From: an uncultured Roseburia sp.
Lineage (GTDB): Bacteria > Bacillota > Clostridia > Lachnospirales > Lachnospiraceae
DNA length: 56,700 nucleotides
Reading direction: 5' to 3'
NCBI GenBank assembly: GCA_934292805.1
Contig: CAKQXQ010000014.1
Coordinates: 1 to 56,700, forward strand
In this document: positions 1-8,538 of the stretch, piece after piece
How the letters are laid out: each line of letters opens with the position of its first letter
How positions within the stretch are numbered: position 1 is the stretch's first letter
Made by a program: the position numbers and the translations under genes
The notes under the pieces: model-generated
The model's database searches: none
The model's input: the letters and a program-made list of their open reading frames with translations, nothing else
Told to the model about the DNA's origin: nothing

Positions 1-73
1 TATTTGCTAATTTGTCAACGCCTGCGCCTAATGCTGCTCTGGCTTCTGATCCGTATTTAATTTCTTTTGCCAT
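1..73 (-). CDS. groEL: Chaperonin GroEL, N-terminal fragment
   Basis: Only the first 24 codons lie in the window; the gene runs off the left edge. The translated start MAKEIKYGSEARAAL is the usual GroEL opening. GroEL forms the ATP-driven 14-mer folding chamber in the cytoplasm and works with the GroES lid. It lies 74 bp downstream of groES on the same strand, so the two form the standard groESL operon under the CIRCE site upstream of groES. The identification rests on a short N-terminus plus synteny. Confidence 0.93.
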   Translation of the reverse strand, partial: MAKEIKYGSEARAALGAGVDKLAN

Positions 74-147
74 GATTCTCTACCTCTTTTTCGATTAAAA
101 TTCTGACAGCCCAAATGTTATCCGGCTGCTTTTCAATATTATTTAAA

Positions 148-432
148 TTATTCAACAACTGCAAGAATATCATTCTGTCTTACAATAATATATTCTTCGC
201 CATCTAATTTTACTTCTGTTCCTGCATATTTGGAATAAATAACCTTCTGTCCGGCTTTCACCTGCATAGTAACTTCTTTTCCATCAACCATTCCGCCAGG
301 ACCTACAGCAATAACTTCTGCTTCCTGTGGTTTTTCCTGTGCACTGCTTGTAAGGATGATTCCTGATTTTGTTGTCTCCTCTGCCTCACACTGCTTTAAT
401 ACGACTCTGTCGCTCAAAGGTACTAATTTCAT
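148..432 (-). CDS. groES: Co-chaperonin GroES
   Basis: This 94-residue protein has the normal GroES length and carries the family opening MKLVPLSDRVVLKQ, the mobile-loop region near residues 17-34 (TTKSGIILTSSAQEKPQ) and the conserved VIAVGPGG turn at about residues 40-47. It caps the GroEL ring during ATP-dependent protein folding in the cytoplasm. It is the first gene of the groESL operon. A sigma-A promoter and a perfect CIRCE inverted repeat lie just upstream, so repression by HrcA is expected. Nothing looks degraded. Confidence 0.97.
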   Translation of the reverse strand: MKLVPLSDRVVLKQCEAEETTKSGIILTSSAQEKPQEAEVIAVGPGGMVDGKEVTMQVKAGQKVIYSKYAGTEVKLDGEEYIIVRQNDILAVVE

Positions 433-485
433 GATAATTCCTCCATTTCTATATCTTTCAATTCATTTTTTACTTTTGTTTGTTA

Positions 486-512
486 TTAGCACTCATATGA
501 TTTGAGTGCTAA
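486..512 (-). promoter_or_regulatory. CIRCE operator (HrcA binding site)
   Basis: The sequence is a perfect 9-9-9 inverted repeat, TTAGCACTC, nine bases, GAGTGCTAA, identical to the CIRCE consensus. It lies between the groES promoter and the groES start codon, the usual place for HrcA to block transcription of heat-shock genes. Confidence 0.96.
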
Positions 513-523
513 CCGATAGTCAT

Positions 524-552
524 ATAATATGTTTTTCATTATAAATTAGCAA
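524..552 (-). promoter_or_regulatory. groES sigma-A promoter
   Basis: On the minus strand a -35 TTGCTA (547-552) is followed by a 17-bp spacer and a -10 TATTAT (524-529). The CIRCE element begins about 11 bp downstream of the -10, so a bound HrcA would cover the start of transcription. Confidence 0.75.
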
Positions 553-649
553 CTTTATCTGTTGTCATTTATTTATATATAACATCTCAAAATCTCTTAT
601 TTACTCTTTTTTTCTTGCTTTTTTATATCATATTGGTTTTTCTGAGATT

Positions 650-1819
650 TTATATTTTTTTTAGATTTCGTTCTTCCTTCTCTCTGCCTGCATTTTCCAT
701 TTTTTCTTTTACTGCCAGTTTTACAGATTTCTTTACTGCGTCATTTCCTGCTTTCCACAACAGCTTTAATGCACGCGAAAACACCTCTTCCGTTTCAGGT
801 GACAGTCTGCTTTTTGCCTTAAGTAATTCCTGCACTGCCTTCCATCTGCTGTGGTAAAAATCATCTACTGTACGGATATTTGCCGCCTCAAGCATGGAAA
901 ATACAGTGTCTACGATCTCTTCCCTCTGTTCCCTTGTCAGCTGATATATCCAGCTTTTCATCGTCTCATCCAAAAGTACACTCTGTGGTGCCACAGCATC
1001 CACATAAACAAAATGTGTCCCTATCACTTCCCATGACATTGCATCATGCTGCCCGATCCCGCTCTGCGAGCTCTTTACTACTTCGAATTTTTCCTGATGC
1101 TCCAGAAGCATGCCCACAATGCTTGATTCCGGCAGAATGGTACGGATTTTCGGTAACATTCTCTGATATTCCTCACTCTGGATCATCTTCTCACTAAATC
1201 CCGGACCATCGTTGCTATATACACATACAATACGCCTCTGTATTGACTCCTCGCATTTTACCGATGCATAAACAGAAAGATTGCCGCCTTTGGAATGTCC
1301 TCCTACCCGGATCGTCTGAAACTTTTCTTTCATCATATGATTTAAATATGCGACCGCTTTAAGCTGTCCCGGTGTTTCAGAAAGATATCCCATATTAAAG
1401 TTCTCTCTCCATCCAACGATCGTATTGTCTGTTCCACTGAATGAAACATATACACTTTCCTCAGAAAGTGCGACGCAGACAACGGAAAACTGCGACTGTT
1501 CTTCCAAACTGATGTCATTAAGATAGCCAAAAAGTCTTACGTTTTGAAAACGTTTTGTCTGTGCCATTTTCTTTAATACAAACGCAGCTGTTTTGGTCAT
1601 GGATACTCTTGCAAGGATTTCTTTTTCATCATGTGTTTCAAAAAACTTTTCTGAGGCTTCTGCAACTGTAATACTACCTTCCTCACCGGGCTTAGGAACG
1701 ATCCCCTCAAATTCCACATATACAAGCTGTGCAAGGATCAGGTTATCAACCTCATTAAATGGTGACTGTGAGAAATCAAGGTCTCCGCGCCAGTCCATGT
1801 AATCCATTAAATTTGCCAT
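650..1819 (-). CDS. DUF2974 (Mbeg1-like) alpha/beta-hydrolase-fold protein
   Basis: This 389-residue protein resembles the DUF2974/Mbeg1-like family of predicted serine hydrolases. The nucleophile elbow GHSKGGNLSVYAS is visible at about residues 173-185, where the serine in G-H-S-K-G-G would be catalytic, as in lipases. An upstream strand with VYVSFSGTDNTIVGW at about 127-141 resembles the oxyanion segment of class 3 lipases. No signal peptide is seen, so it is probably cytoplasmic. The C-terminal 40 residues are lysine/glutamate rich. The start follows a GGAGGAAAAA ribosome site. Its substrate is unknown. It may be its own transcription unit; the groES promoter region lies downstream of its stop codon. 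Confidence 0.75.
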   Translation of the reverse strand: MANLMDYMDWRGDLDFSQSPFNEVDNLILAQLVYVEFEGIVPKPGEEGSITVAEASEKFFETHDEKEILARVSMTKTAAFVLKKMAQTKRFQNVRLFGYLNDISLEEQSQFSVVCVALSEESVYVSFSGTDNTIVGWRENFNMGYLSETPGQLKAVAYLNHMMKEKFQTIRVGGHSKGGNLSVYASVKCEESIQRRIVCVYSNDGPGFSEKMIQSEEYQRMLPKIRTILPESSIVGMLLEHQEKFEVVKSSQSGIGQHDAMSWEVIGTHFVYVDAVAPQSVLLDETMKSWIYQLTREQREEIVDTVFSMLEAANIRTVDDFYHSRWKAVQELLKAKSRLSPETEEVFSRALKLLWKAGNDAVKKSVKLAVKEKMENAGREKEERNLKKI

Positions 1820-1867
1820 TTTTTCCTCCTGTTTTCTTTCACTCAGGTAACATACTTCTGTTTTTGC

Positions 1868-2653
1868 TTAACTGATCAGTCCATAATGTTTCAAGCCATT
1901 ATAAATACCATCATCCATCACGCCTGTTGTCACATATTCTGCTGTCTCTTTTACCTCCTGTGTGCCATTCCCCATTGCCACACTGTGTGCGACATAGGAA
2001 AGCATTTCAAGATCGTTGGCACTGTCGCCAAAAGCATAGGTATGTTCCCATGGAATGTCAAACATTTCACACACTCTTTTAATCCCTGTCGCTTTTGTTA
2101 TGCCTGCCAGATTTATTTCTACGATACCGCCTCCATGGACTACTACATCAAACTCTTTCCCCATGTCTTTTTTAAATTGGTCTGTATCAATATTTTCCGC
2201 AATAAAGCTCATTTTATTGATCACGATCCTGCTGTGATCTTTTGGAATATTCTGAATATATTGGCCCAATTCTTTTCTCAGAAATGCAACATAAGGATCC
2301 TCGAGGAAATCTGTTTCATTCACATACACATAATCCGGTCCTTCTAATACTGCCGGTGTATGATGCTTTTCAAGAACCTTCAACGCATGCGTGATCTGTG
2401 ATTCTTTCCAGAGGACTTCATACTCTGTTTCCCTGTGAAAATCAATATGTGCACCACAGGATGCAATCACTCCGTCAAAACCAATGTCCAAAAGCTTCGG
2501 ACTCCGGATATTTGCACGGCTTCTTCCGCTGCAGATAAATGCATAATGTCCGTTCTCCCTGAGTTTTTTTATTGCTTCGGCCGTAGATGTCCCGATATTC
2601 ATATGTTTATCCCAAAGAGTACCATCTATATCAAAAAATACTGCTTTTTTCAT
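1868..2653 (-). CDS. HAD superfamily hydrolase, Cof/class IIB type
   Basis: The 261-residue protein has the HAD motif I FFDIDGTLWD at residues 6-15, with the two catalytic aspartates. Motif II is the serine of FICSGRSRA (about 39-47), and motif IV is GDSANDLEML near residue 209. The large cap between motifs II and III fits the Cof-type IIB subgroup, which dephosphorylates sugar phosphates, flavin phosphates or similar small molecules. The exact substrate cannot be told from sequence. It lies between the DUF2974 gene and the hydrogenase gene on the same strand, with no clear functional link to either. Confidence 0.85.
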   Translation of the reverse strand: MKKAVFFDIDGTLWDKHMNIGTSTAEAIKKLRENGHYAFICSGRSRANIRSPKLLDIGFDGVIASCGAHIDFHRETEYEVLWKESQITHALKVLEKHHTPAVLEGPDYVYVNETDFLEDPYVAFLRKELGQYIQNIPKDHSRIVINKMSFIAENIDTDQFKKDMGKEFDVVVHGGGIVEINLAGITKATGIKRVCEMFDIPWEHTYAFGDSANDLEMLSYVAHSVAMGNGTQEVKETAEYVTTGVMDDGIYNGLKHYGLIS

Positions 2654-2811
2654 CTGACTGTTATACCTTTCTGTAACCTCTTATTTTTTTGCAGTTACTT
2701 TATTATATTGCTTTTATCTATGTATTTCCATAGTTTTTTCCAGTGAAAAAGGGTGAGTCCGAAAAATATCGTCTAACAATTTATCATTTATATTATAACT
2801 TCCACAAATTA

Positions 2812-4260
2812 TTATTCACTATGCATGGAGAAGCTGTCCATGTCATAGTTCTTAAGATTATCATGGATTCCACGTTCGTCTGCATTGGAAATAAGTGCAT
2901 CTCTGTTCTTCTTGGAAGAGATCTGATCACTGAATGCACTTGGTCCTCCGACACATCCGCCTTCGCATACCATACCTTCAATGAAATCTTCCGGCAATCT
3001 TCCGGCTTTCATTAATAAGAGTGCTTTCTTACAATCAGCCGCACCGTTGCACTTGCATACTTTTGCATCAATCTCATCTTCGGATTCTTTCAGGCTCTGT
3101 AATACAGCTGCTGTTACACCGCCCGCATTGGCAAATCTCTTACCATATACGGAAGACTCCTGATAATTATTCTCATCTGGTTCTAACACTACAGATTTGG
3201 CTTTCATAATTGCACGGATCTCTGAGTATGTTAAAACATAATCTGCATTTCCTTCAATCTTCTGATCTTCTACTTCGGATTTCTTTGCAACGCAAGGTCC
3301 GATAAATACAGTTACTGCTTCCGGATCTTTTGCTTTGAGCATACGGGAAACTGCTGCCATTGGAGAGATTGTAGTAGATACGCAGTCTGCAAGTTCAGGG
3401 AAATGGCGTCTTACCATATTTACAAAAGCAGGACAGCAGGAAGTTACTTTCTTCTTTCCTTCTTTGTATGCTTCTGCCCATTCTTCTGCCTCATAAGCTG
3501 CTGTCATATCTCCGCCCAGACCAACTTCGATAAAGCCATCAAAGCCAACCTGCTTCATTGCCTTCTTCCAGCTGTTCATTGTAATATCCGGACCAAACTG
3601 TCCCTCTGTAGCAGGAGCTGCCATTGCATATACCTTCTTACCGGATTTTAATGCTTCTATTACATTTACAATGTAAGTTTTAGAACCGATCGCACCGAAC
3701 GGACAGCTGTGGATACATTTTCCGCAACGGATACATTTCTTCTCATCGATCACGGAAATACCATATTCATCATATGTAATAGCATTAACCGGACAGCTGA
3801 ATTTACATGGTCTCTTTAAATGTGCGATCGCATTGTAAGGACATGCCTGTGCACACTTACCACACTCTTTACATTTCTGTGGATCAATATGGGAACGAAG
3901 TCTTCCCGGCTCGATCGCTCCGAATTTACATGCGTTAATACATGCTTTTCCAAGACAGTTCTGACAGTTCTCTGTTACCGTATAACTGGAGATCGGACAA
4001 TCTTCGCAGGCTGAGCTGATAACCTGGATCACGTTTCCGTCATCAATTGCTCCCGGTGCTTTTCCTTCTGCAAGTCTTACTCTCTGTCTGATAATCTCTC
4101 TTTCTTTATAAATACAACAACGGAACTGTGCGGTTGGACCAGGGATTAACTGGGTTGCAATGTAGTCCTTTTTCTCTTCAAGTTCTCCGGCAAATGCGAG
4201 TTTTGCCACTTCATAAAGGACATCATGTTTGATCTTAATTACATTTTCATCAGCATACAT
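2812..4260 (-). CDS. Monomeric [FeFe] hydrogenase, group B type
   Basis: The 482-residue protein has an N-terminal half rich in cysteine clusters for several 4Fe-4S centres (CEDC, CQNC, CKECGKCAQACP, CIRCGKCIHSCP, about residues 78-200). The H-cluster domain follows. Its three signatures are readable: L1 TSCCPAFVNMVRRH, L2 FIGPCVAKKSE and L3 MVCEGGCVGGPS. The CCPAF and EGGCVGG forms resemble group B enzymes rather than the group A forms (CCPAW/CPGGC..GGG). It should catalyse reversible proton/H2 conversion with ferredoxin in the cytoplasm. No maturase (hydE, hydF, hydG) or partner subunit gene is adjacent. Group assignment is inferred from motifs only. Confidence 0.88.
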   Translation of the reverse strand: MYADENVIKIKHDVLYEVAKLAFAGELEEKKDYIATQLIPGPTAQFRCCIYKEREIIRQRVRLAEGKAPGAIDDGNVIQVISSACEDCPISSYTVTENCQNCLGKACINACKFGAIEPGRLRSHIDPQKCKECGKCAQACPYNAIAHLKRPCKFSCPVNAITYDEYGISVIDEKKCIRCGKCIHSCPFGAIGSKTYIVNVIEALKSGKKVYAMAAPATEGQFGPDITMNSWKKAMKQVGFDGFIEVGLGGDMTAAYEAEEWAEAYKEGKKKVTSCCPAFVNMVRRHFPELADCVSTTISPMAAVSRMLKAKDPEAVTVFIGPCVAKKSEVEDQKIEGNADYVLTYSEIRAIMKAKSVVLEPDENNYQESSVYGKRFANAGGVTAAVLQSLKESEDEIDAKVCKCNGAADCKKALLLMKAGRLPEDFIEGMVCEGGCVGGPSAFSDQISSKKNRDALISNADERGIHDNLKNYDMDSFSMHSE

Positions 4261-4313
4261 TGTAGTTGTTACCTCACTTTTCTTTGTTCGTTAATTTTTT
4301 AACCATATATGAC

Positions 4314-4341
4314 ATTATAACTGAAATGTATATAATTTCAA
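4314..4341 (-). promoter_or_regulatory. Hydrogenase gene promoter
   Basis: Minus-strand -35 TTGAAA (4336-4341), a 16-bp spacer and -10 TATAAT (4314-4319) lie about 55 bp upstream of the hydrogenase start codon. The -10 is consensus. Confidence 0.65.
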
Positions 4342-4425
4342 GTAGGCACGATGTATTTATTGACAAACATACGCTATGCCTCTCCATGCTTTTCACTTTT
4401 ATGTAAAACCTGACTGCCCGAAGCC

Positions 4426-4454
4426 TTGACATGTCACGCTTATGCTTTTAAAAT
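4426..4454 (+). promoter_or_regulatory. Promoter of the 41-residue peptide gene
   Basis: Plus-strand consensus -35 TTGACA (4426-4431), a 17-bp spacer and -10 TAAAAT (4449-4454). Transcription would begin near 4461, leaving a leader of about 70 bases before the start codon at 4531. Confidence 0.75.
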
Positions 4455-4530
4455 TAATTTTAATAAACAGGCATTGTAAGTGCAAAAGTATTTATCCTTA
4501 AGCATCCCGTGTATTTATTGGAGGAAAACT

Positions 4531-4656
4531 ATGTTGAAACTATTATTTTACCTTATGTTCTTTCCTATCATTCTGGCATTTAAGCTTATCGGCTTAATAT
4601 TCAGCGGAATACTTGGTCTTTTTAAGATCATCGGCTTAATTGATATTTTCAAATGA
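4531..4656 (+). CDS. 41-residue hydrophobic membrane peptide, function unknown
   Basis: This short gene encodes MLKLLFYLMFFPIILAFKLI followed by 21 more residues and ends in FKIIGLIDIFK. It is almost entirely hydrophobic with a few lysines, so one or two membrane-associated helices are likely. The second half repeats a K-hydrophobic pattern (FKLIGLI, FKIIGLI). The evidence that it is real is the strong GGAGG ribosome site six bases before ATG and a near-consensus sigma-A promoter about 80 bp upstream. It converges on the next gene, with stop codons about 10 bp apart. I do not recognise a family. A small structural membrane protein or a toxin-like peptide are both possible. Confidence 0.7.
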   Translation: MLKLLFYLMFFPIILAFKLIGLIFSGILGLFKIIGLIDIFK

Positions 4657-4666
4657 ACAATCTCTA

Positions 4667-5356
4667 TCAGTATGATAATGGCTGAAAGGAATCCGTCATT
4701 TCGGTATATTCCTCTTTTGTAATTGAAACTTCCCTACCTGTTCCATCACCTTTGTAATAGTTTTCATTACCATTCTCATCCGTCACTGCTCCGAAGAAAA
4801 ATGTTTTCGCAACAGTATCCGCGCCGTCATATCTTCGCATTACAAAGTCATCACTGTCAGCCCCTGCATGTGCATTTACGATCCAATAAGCATTCTTGTA
4901 ACAGGACAGTAAACAGGTGTCGCCGGTTCCTTCTCCGCTTGCAAACAGTGTCACCTTATCATCTTTTGCATCAAAAAAGCATGCACCATAAGGTCCTTTT
5001 AAAACAAGTTCTTTCTCTCCGTCGTTATCAGCATCCAAATATCCATATACAGAATACGAATCCCATTCTCCGCCATCAATATCAAAATTCTTTATATTGG
5101 CGGTATAAAATCCGCTTCCATCCTCATTTTTGCAATAAGCATCTATATCCCCATTCAGGAAAGATTCAAATAATTTTTCAGAATCGGAACTAACTGTATC
5201 CTGCTCTTTCCCTGCATCAATTGCACCCTCATTCTTTTTTTCAAGGATAAACCGGTACCCAATGCATAAAAAAATCAGAACAACCGCTATCACGATCAGG
5301 GTTAAAGATATTATTCTTTGTATTCTTCTCTTATTTTTTCTTTTTGTTTTTCTCAT
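4667..5356 (-). CDS. Membrane-anchored extracellular protein of unknown function
   Basis: The 229-residue product starts with a very basic segment (RKTKRKNKRRIQR), then a single membrane helix at about residues 14-36 and an extracellular part of about 190 residues. The exterior contains an EF-hand/dockerin-like acidic loop, YLDADNDGEKELVL, near residues 106-119, a pattern that often binds calcium in FG-GAP or VCBS-like repeats. I recognise no catalytic motif. It is monocistronic or nearly so, convergent with the 41-residue peptide gene. Signal anchor rather than lipoprotein is inferred, because no lipobox cysteine follows the helix. Confidence 0.65.
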   Translation of the reverse strand: MRKTKRKNKRRIQRIISLTLIVIAVVLIFLCIGYRFILEKKNEGAIDAGKEQDTVSSDSEKLFESFLNGDIDAYCKNEDGSGFYTANIKNFDIDGGEWDSYSVYGYLDADNDGEKELVLKGPYGACFFDAKDDKVTLFASGEGTGDTCLLSCYKNAYWIVNAHAGADSDDFVMRRYDGADTVAKTFFFGAVTDENGNENYYKGDGTGREVSITKEEYTEMTDSFQPLSY

Positions 5357-5470
5357 TTATGTCACACCCTTTTTAAATTTTCGAACAGTGGAAATTATAT
5401 CATTATTAAATATTTTTTCAATTAATTTATTCAAAATTCCAAGAAAAGCCCTATAGAATGCACACTACTA

Positions 5471-5515
5471 AAATAAGCCTACATGCTCATACTTACTAAG
5501 CATATAGACTTATTT
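5471..5515 (-). terminator. Terminator after metA
   Basis: A 17-bp imperfect stem (5471-5487 with 5499-5515, two mismatches) is followed on the minus strand by a short TTTT tract. It lies about 60 bp beyond the metA stop codon. Confidence 0.5.
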
Positions 5516-5576
5516 AGATGTCTTAATCATATGAATTTTTGTATTTTAACTTGTATTTTCAACTACAAAAAACCGC

Positions 5577-6509
5577 CTATTTCCCGACAATCTCCTCGGT
5601 ATTGATAAACTGGAACGGAGTTGTCTGGTATACGTAATAATTCAACCAGTTTGAATAAAGGATATTGCCATGAGACCGCCACTGAAGCTTTGGTTTCTTC
5701 GTGTCATCATTATCCGGGTAGTAGTTTACCGGCATTTTGATTTCAAGACCTTTCTCCTTATCACGCTTATATTCCTTATCAAGCGTTACCCTGTCATATT
5801 CCGGATGCCCCATCACAAAAATCTTTCTGCCTTCATCTGCAATTGCAAGGAAAACACCTGCCTCGTCCGATTCTGCGAGAATTGTCAATTCCTTTACCGA
5901 GCGGATATCCTCTGTACTGACCTCAGTATGTCTGGAATGCGGTGCCATGAAGCAGTCATCAAATCCACGAACAAGCGGTACCTTACGGTTCATAACATGA
6001 TGTTCATAAACACCAAACTTTTTCTCAGGAAGAAGATGCTTCTGAAGTCCGTAATGATAATATAATCCCGCCTGTGCTCCCCAGCATAGATGAAGTGTGG
6101 ATGTTGCATGTGTCTTACTCCACTCAAAGATCTCACACATCTCTTTCCAGTAGTCCACTTCCTCATACTCCATCTGTTCTACCGGAGCTCCTGTAATAAT
6201 AAGTCCGTCATAGTATTTGTTCCTGATATCCGCAAATGTTTCATAAAACTTATTAAGATGGCTCAATGAAGTATTCTTAGATTCATGGGAGGAAACAGTA
6301 ACAAATGTCACATCTACCTGCAATGGTGTATTTGACAGGGAACGAAGCAACTGAAGTTCTGTATCCTCTTTGAGCGGCATTAAATTTAAAATTGCAATGT
6401 TGATTGCCCTGATGTCCTGATGTGTTGCACGATTCTCATCCATAACAAATATATTTTCCTTTTCAAGTATTTCCTTTGCCGGCAAATCACTCTGTGTCTT
6501 AATTGGCAT
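5577..6509 (-). CDS. metA: Homoserine O-acetyltransferase (MetA family)
   Basis: The 310-residue protein is a full-length MetA/HTS-family acyltransferase, the first committed step from homoserine to methionine. The catalytic Cys142 sits in LHLCWGAQAGLYY, and the His/Glu pair lies in VMGHPEYDR near residue 235. Residue 111 is glutamate in TGAPVEQMEY. In this family Glu111 favours acetyl-CoA and Gly111 favours succinyl-CoA, so O-acetylhomoserine is the likely product despite the common succinyltransferase label. The gene starts 31 bp after the ligA stop, so it is probably co-transcribed with ligA and rluF. No S-box or T-box leader is present in the short gap. Confidence 0.93.
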   Translation of the reverse strand: MPIKTQSDLPAKEILEKENIFVMDENRATHQDIRAINIAILNLMPLKEDTELQLLRSLSNTPLQVDVTFVTVSSHESKNTSLSHLNKFYETFADIRNKYYDGLIITGAPVEQMEYEEVDYWKEMCEIFEWSKTHATSTLHLCWGAQAGLYYHYGLQKHLLPEKKFGVYEHHVMNRKVPLVRGFDDCFMAPHSRHTEVSTEDIRSVKELTILAESDEAGVFLAIADEGRKIFVMGHPEYDRVTLDKEYKRDKEKGLEIKMPVNYYPDNDDTKKPKLQWRSHGNILYSNWLNYYVYQTTPFQFINTEEIVGK

Positions 6510-6540
6510 ACTATCTCATACCTTCCTGTCTGTTATTTCT

Positions 6541-8538
6541 CTAAATTCCAAGCATTTCCTTTAACTGTTCTTCCGAGATCACCGTTATTCCAAGCTCCTG
6601 TGCTTTTGTAAGTTTACTGCCGGCATTCTCTCCTGCAAGAACATAATCTGTCTTCTTTGAAACAGAACCGGAAACCTTTCCGCCGAATTTTTCTACCAGT
6701 TCGGATGCCTCTTTTCTTCCAAAGGTAGGTAATGTTCCGGTAACAACGACTGTCTTTCCGGTAAGCACTGACTCGATCGTTTCTGTCTCCTCTGCTTTCA
6801 TATTCACACCGTATTCTTTCAGCCTGTCCAGAATCTTCTGATTCTTTTCATCAGTGAAAAAATTCCGGATACAGAGTGCACTGACTTCTCCAATGTCATT
6901 CACTTCCATCAGTTGCTCGACTGTTGCATTCTTCAGACTGTCCATATCTTTAAAATGCTTCATGATCGCTCTTGCAGCAGCTTTTCCGACATTTGGAATA
7001 CCAAGTCCTGTCAATAGCTTATACGCATCATTTTCCCTGGCTTTTTCGATTGCATCCAAAAGTTTATCTGTATTTTTTTCTTTTCCGATAATTCCTTTTT
7101 CGATCAGTTCGTCACGATGTGTCTTTAACACAAATACATCTGCGACATTATTAATATACCCCAAACGGACAAGTTCTTCAATATAAACTGTACCAAAACC
7201 TTTGATATCCATTGCATCTCTGCCTACAAAGTTAATAATATGGCGTTCTAACTGTGCCGGACAGTTTGGAGAAGTACATTTTATATCTGCTGTATCCTTT
7301 TCACGTTCTGTCTTCGCACCACATACAGGGCATGTATCCGGAATCACAAAACGTTTCCATCCGGCCGGTCTTTTTTCTTTCTTTACTTCCTTAATCTTTG
7401 GAATGATCTCACCGGATTTGTATACAACGATCGTGTCACCGATTCCAATGTCCAGCTCATTGATAAAATCCTGGTTGTGCAAGGTAGCCCTGGAAACAGA
7501 GGTGCCGCAAAGGCGTACCGGCTCAAAAACAGCTGTCGGTGTGATTCTTCCTGTTCTTCCGACTGACAGTTCTATATCAAGAAGCCTTGTTTCTTTTTCC
7601 TCCGGCGGATATTTGTAAGCAACTGCCCAACGCGGCACTTTGGAAGTTGCACCCAGCTTTTCACGATCTGAAAAACGGTTGATCTTCACAACTGCTCCAT
7701 CAATATCATAACCAAGATTTCCTCTATTTTCTCCGATTGCTGTGATCGCATCCCATACTTCCTCTGCTGTTGTACAGACTCTGTAATCGTCGATCACTTT
7801 AATTCCCTGTTTTTTCAGAAATTCATATCCCTGTGTATGTGTTTCAAATGACATTCCACGTACCTGCTGGATATTAAAGATAAACATGGATAAATCGCGC
7901 TCTTTTGTCACTTTGCTGTCTAACTGGCGGAGTGTTCCTGCTGCACAGTTTCTCGGATTGGCAAAGACTTTTTTTCCTAACAGCTCCTGTGTCTCATTTA
8001 CTTTCTCAAATGCAGCATTTTTCATATAAACTTCGCCACGGATTTCTAAATATTCCGGCTTGTCTTTCAGTTTCTGCTTCACATCCTTTATCACTCTGGC
8101 ATTGGCTGTAACATCTTCTCCGAAGTTGATTCCATCGCCTCTTGTCTCAGCCAGTTTCAGTTCTCCGTTTTCATAGCGCAGCGACATGGAAAGTCCGTCA
8201 ATTTTATATTCCACCACAAATTCCGGATGATCTAACTGCCTTTTCATTTCCTCTACAAAATCAACTACTTCCTCTTTTGAAAATACATCCTGAAGGCTTA
8301 GCATCGGCACATTATGTCGTACCAGAACACCTGCTTCTCTTTTTGCCATTCCTCCGACTCTCTGCGTCGGAGATGAAGGCGTAACAAGTTCTGGATGTTC
8401 CTTCTCTAACTGTTTTAATTCCTGCATCATCATATCGTATTCATAATCAGTGATCTCTGGACTGTCCTGATTATAGTAACGATCAATATGGTATTCGAGT
8501 GTTTTTCGTAATTCGCTGATTCTTTCTTCTACTGACAT
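6541..8538 (-). CDS. ligA: NAD-dependent DNA ligase LigA
   Basis: The 665-residue enzyme joins nicks during replication and repair using NAD+. Domain order is complete: an Ia/adenylation region with YKIDGLSMSL and the adenylated Lys112, an OB fold (around 320-390), a four-cysteine zinc finger CPVCGAKTE...CTSPNCPAQ at about 406-430, helix-hairpin-helix repeats (around 440-570), and a C-terminal BRCT domain from about residue 590. It abuts rluF (its start is the base after the rluF stop) and precedes metA by 31 bp. Length and motifs are normal. Confidence 0.97.
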   Translation of the reverse strand: MSVEERISELRKTLEYHIDRYYNQDSPEITDYEYDMMMQELKQLEKEHPELVTPSSPTQRVGGMAKREAGVLVRHNVPMLSLQDVFSKEEVVDFVEEMKRQLDHPEFVVEYKIDGLSMSLRYENGELKLAETRGDGINFGEDVTANARVIKDVKQKLKDKPEYLEIRGEVYMKNAAFEKVNETQELLGKKVFANPRNCAAGTLRQLDSKVTKERDLSMFIFNIQQVRGMSFETHTQGYEFLKKQGIKVIDDYRVCTTAEEVWDAITAIGENRGNLGYDIDGAVVKINRFSDREKLGATSKVPRWAVAYKYPPEEKETRLLDIELSVGRTGRITPTAVFEPVRLCGTSVSRATLHNQDFINELDIGIGDTIVVYKSGEIIPKIKEVKKEKRPAGWKRFVIPDTCPVCGAKTEREKDTADIKCTSPNCPAQLERHIINFVGRDAMDIKGFGTVYIEELVRLGYINNVADVFVLKTHRDELIEKGIIGKEKNTDKLLDAIEKARENDAYKLLTGLGIPNVGKAAARAIMKHFKDMDSLKNATVEQLMEVNDIGEVSALCIRNFFTDEKNQKILDRLKEYGVNMKAEETETIESVLTGKTVVVTGTLPTFGRKEASELVEKFGGKVSGSVSKKTDYVLAGENAGSKLTKAQELGITVISEEQLKEMLGI

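Noticed and set aside
6510..6540. Possible SAM riboswitch or T-box in front of metA.
   Set aside because: Only 31 bp separate ligA and metA, and no conserved leader motif is present.
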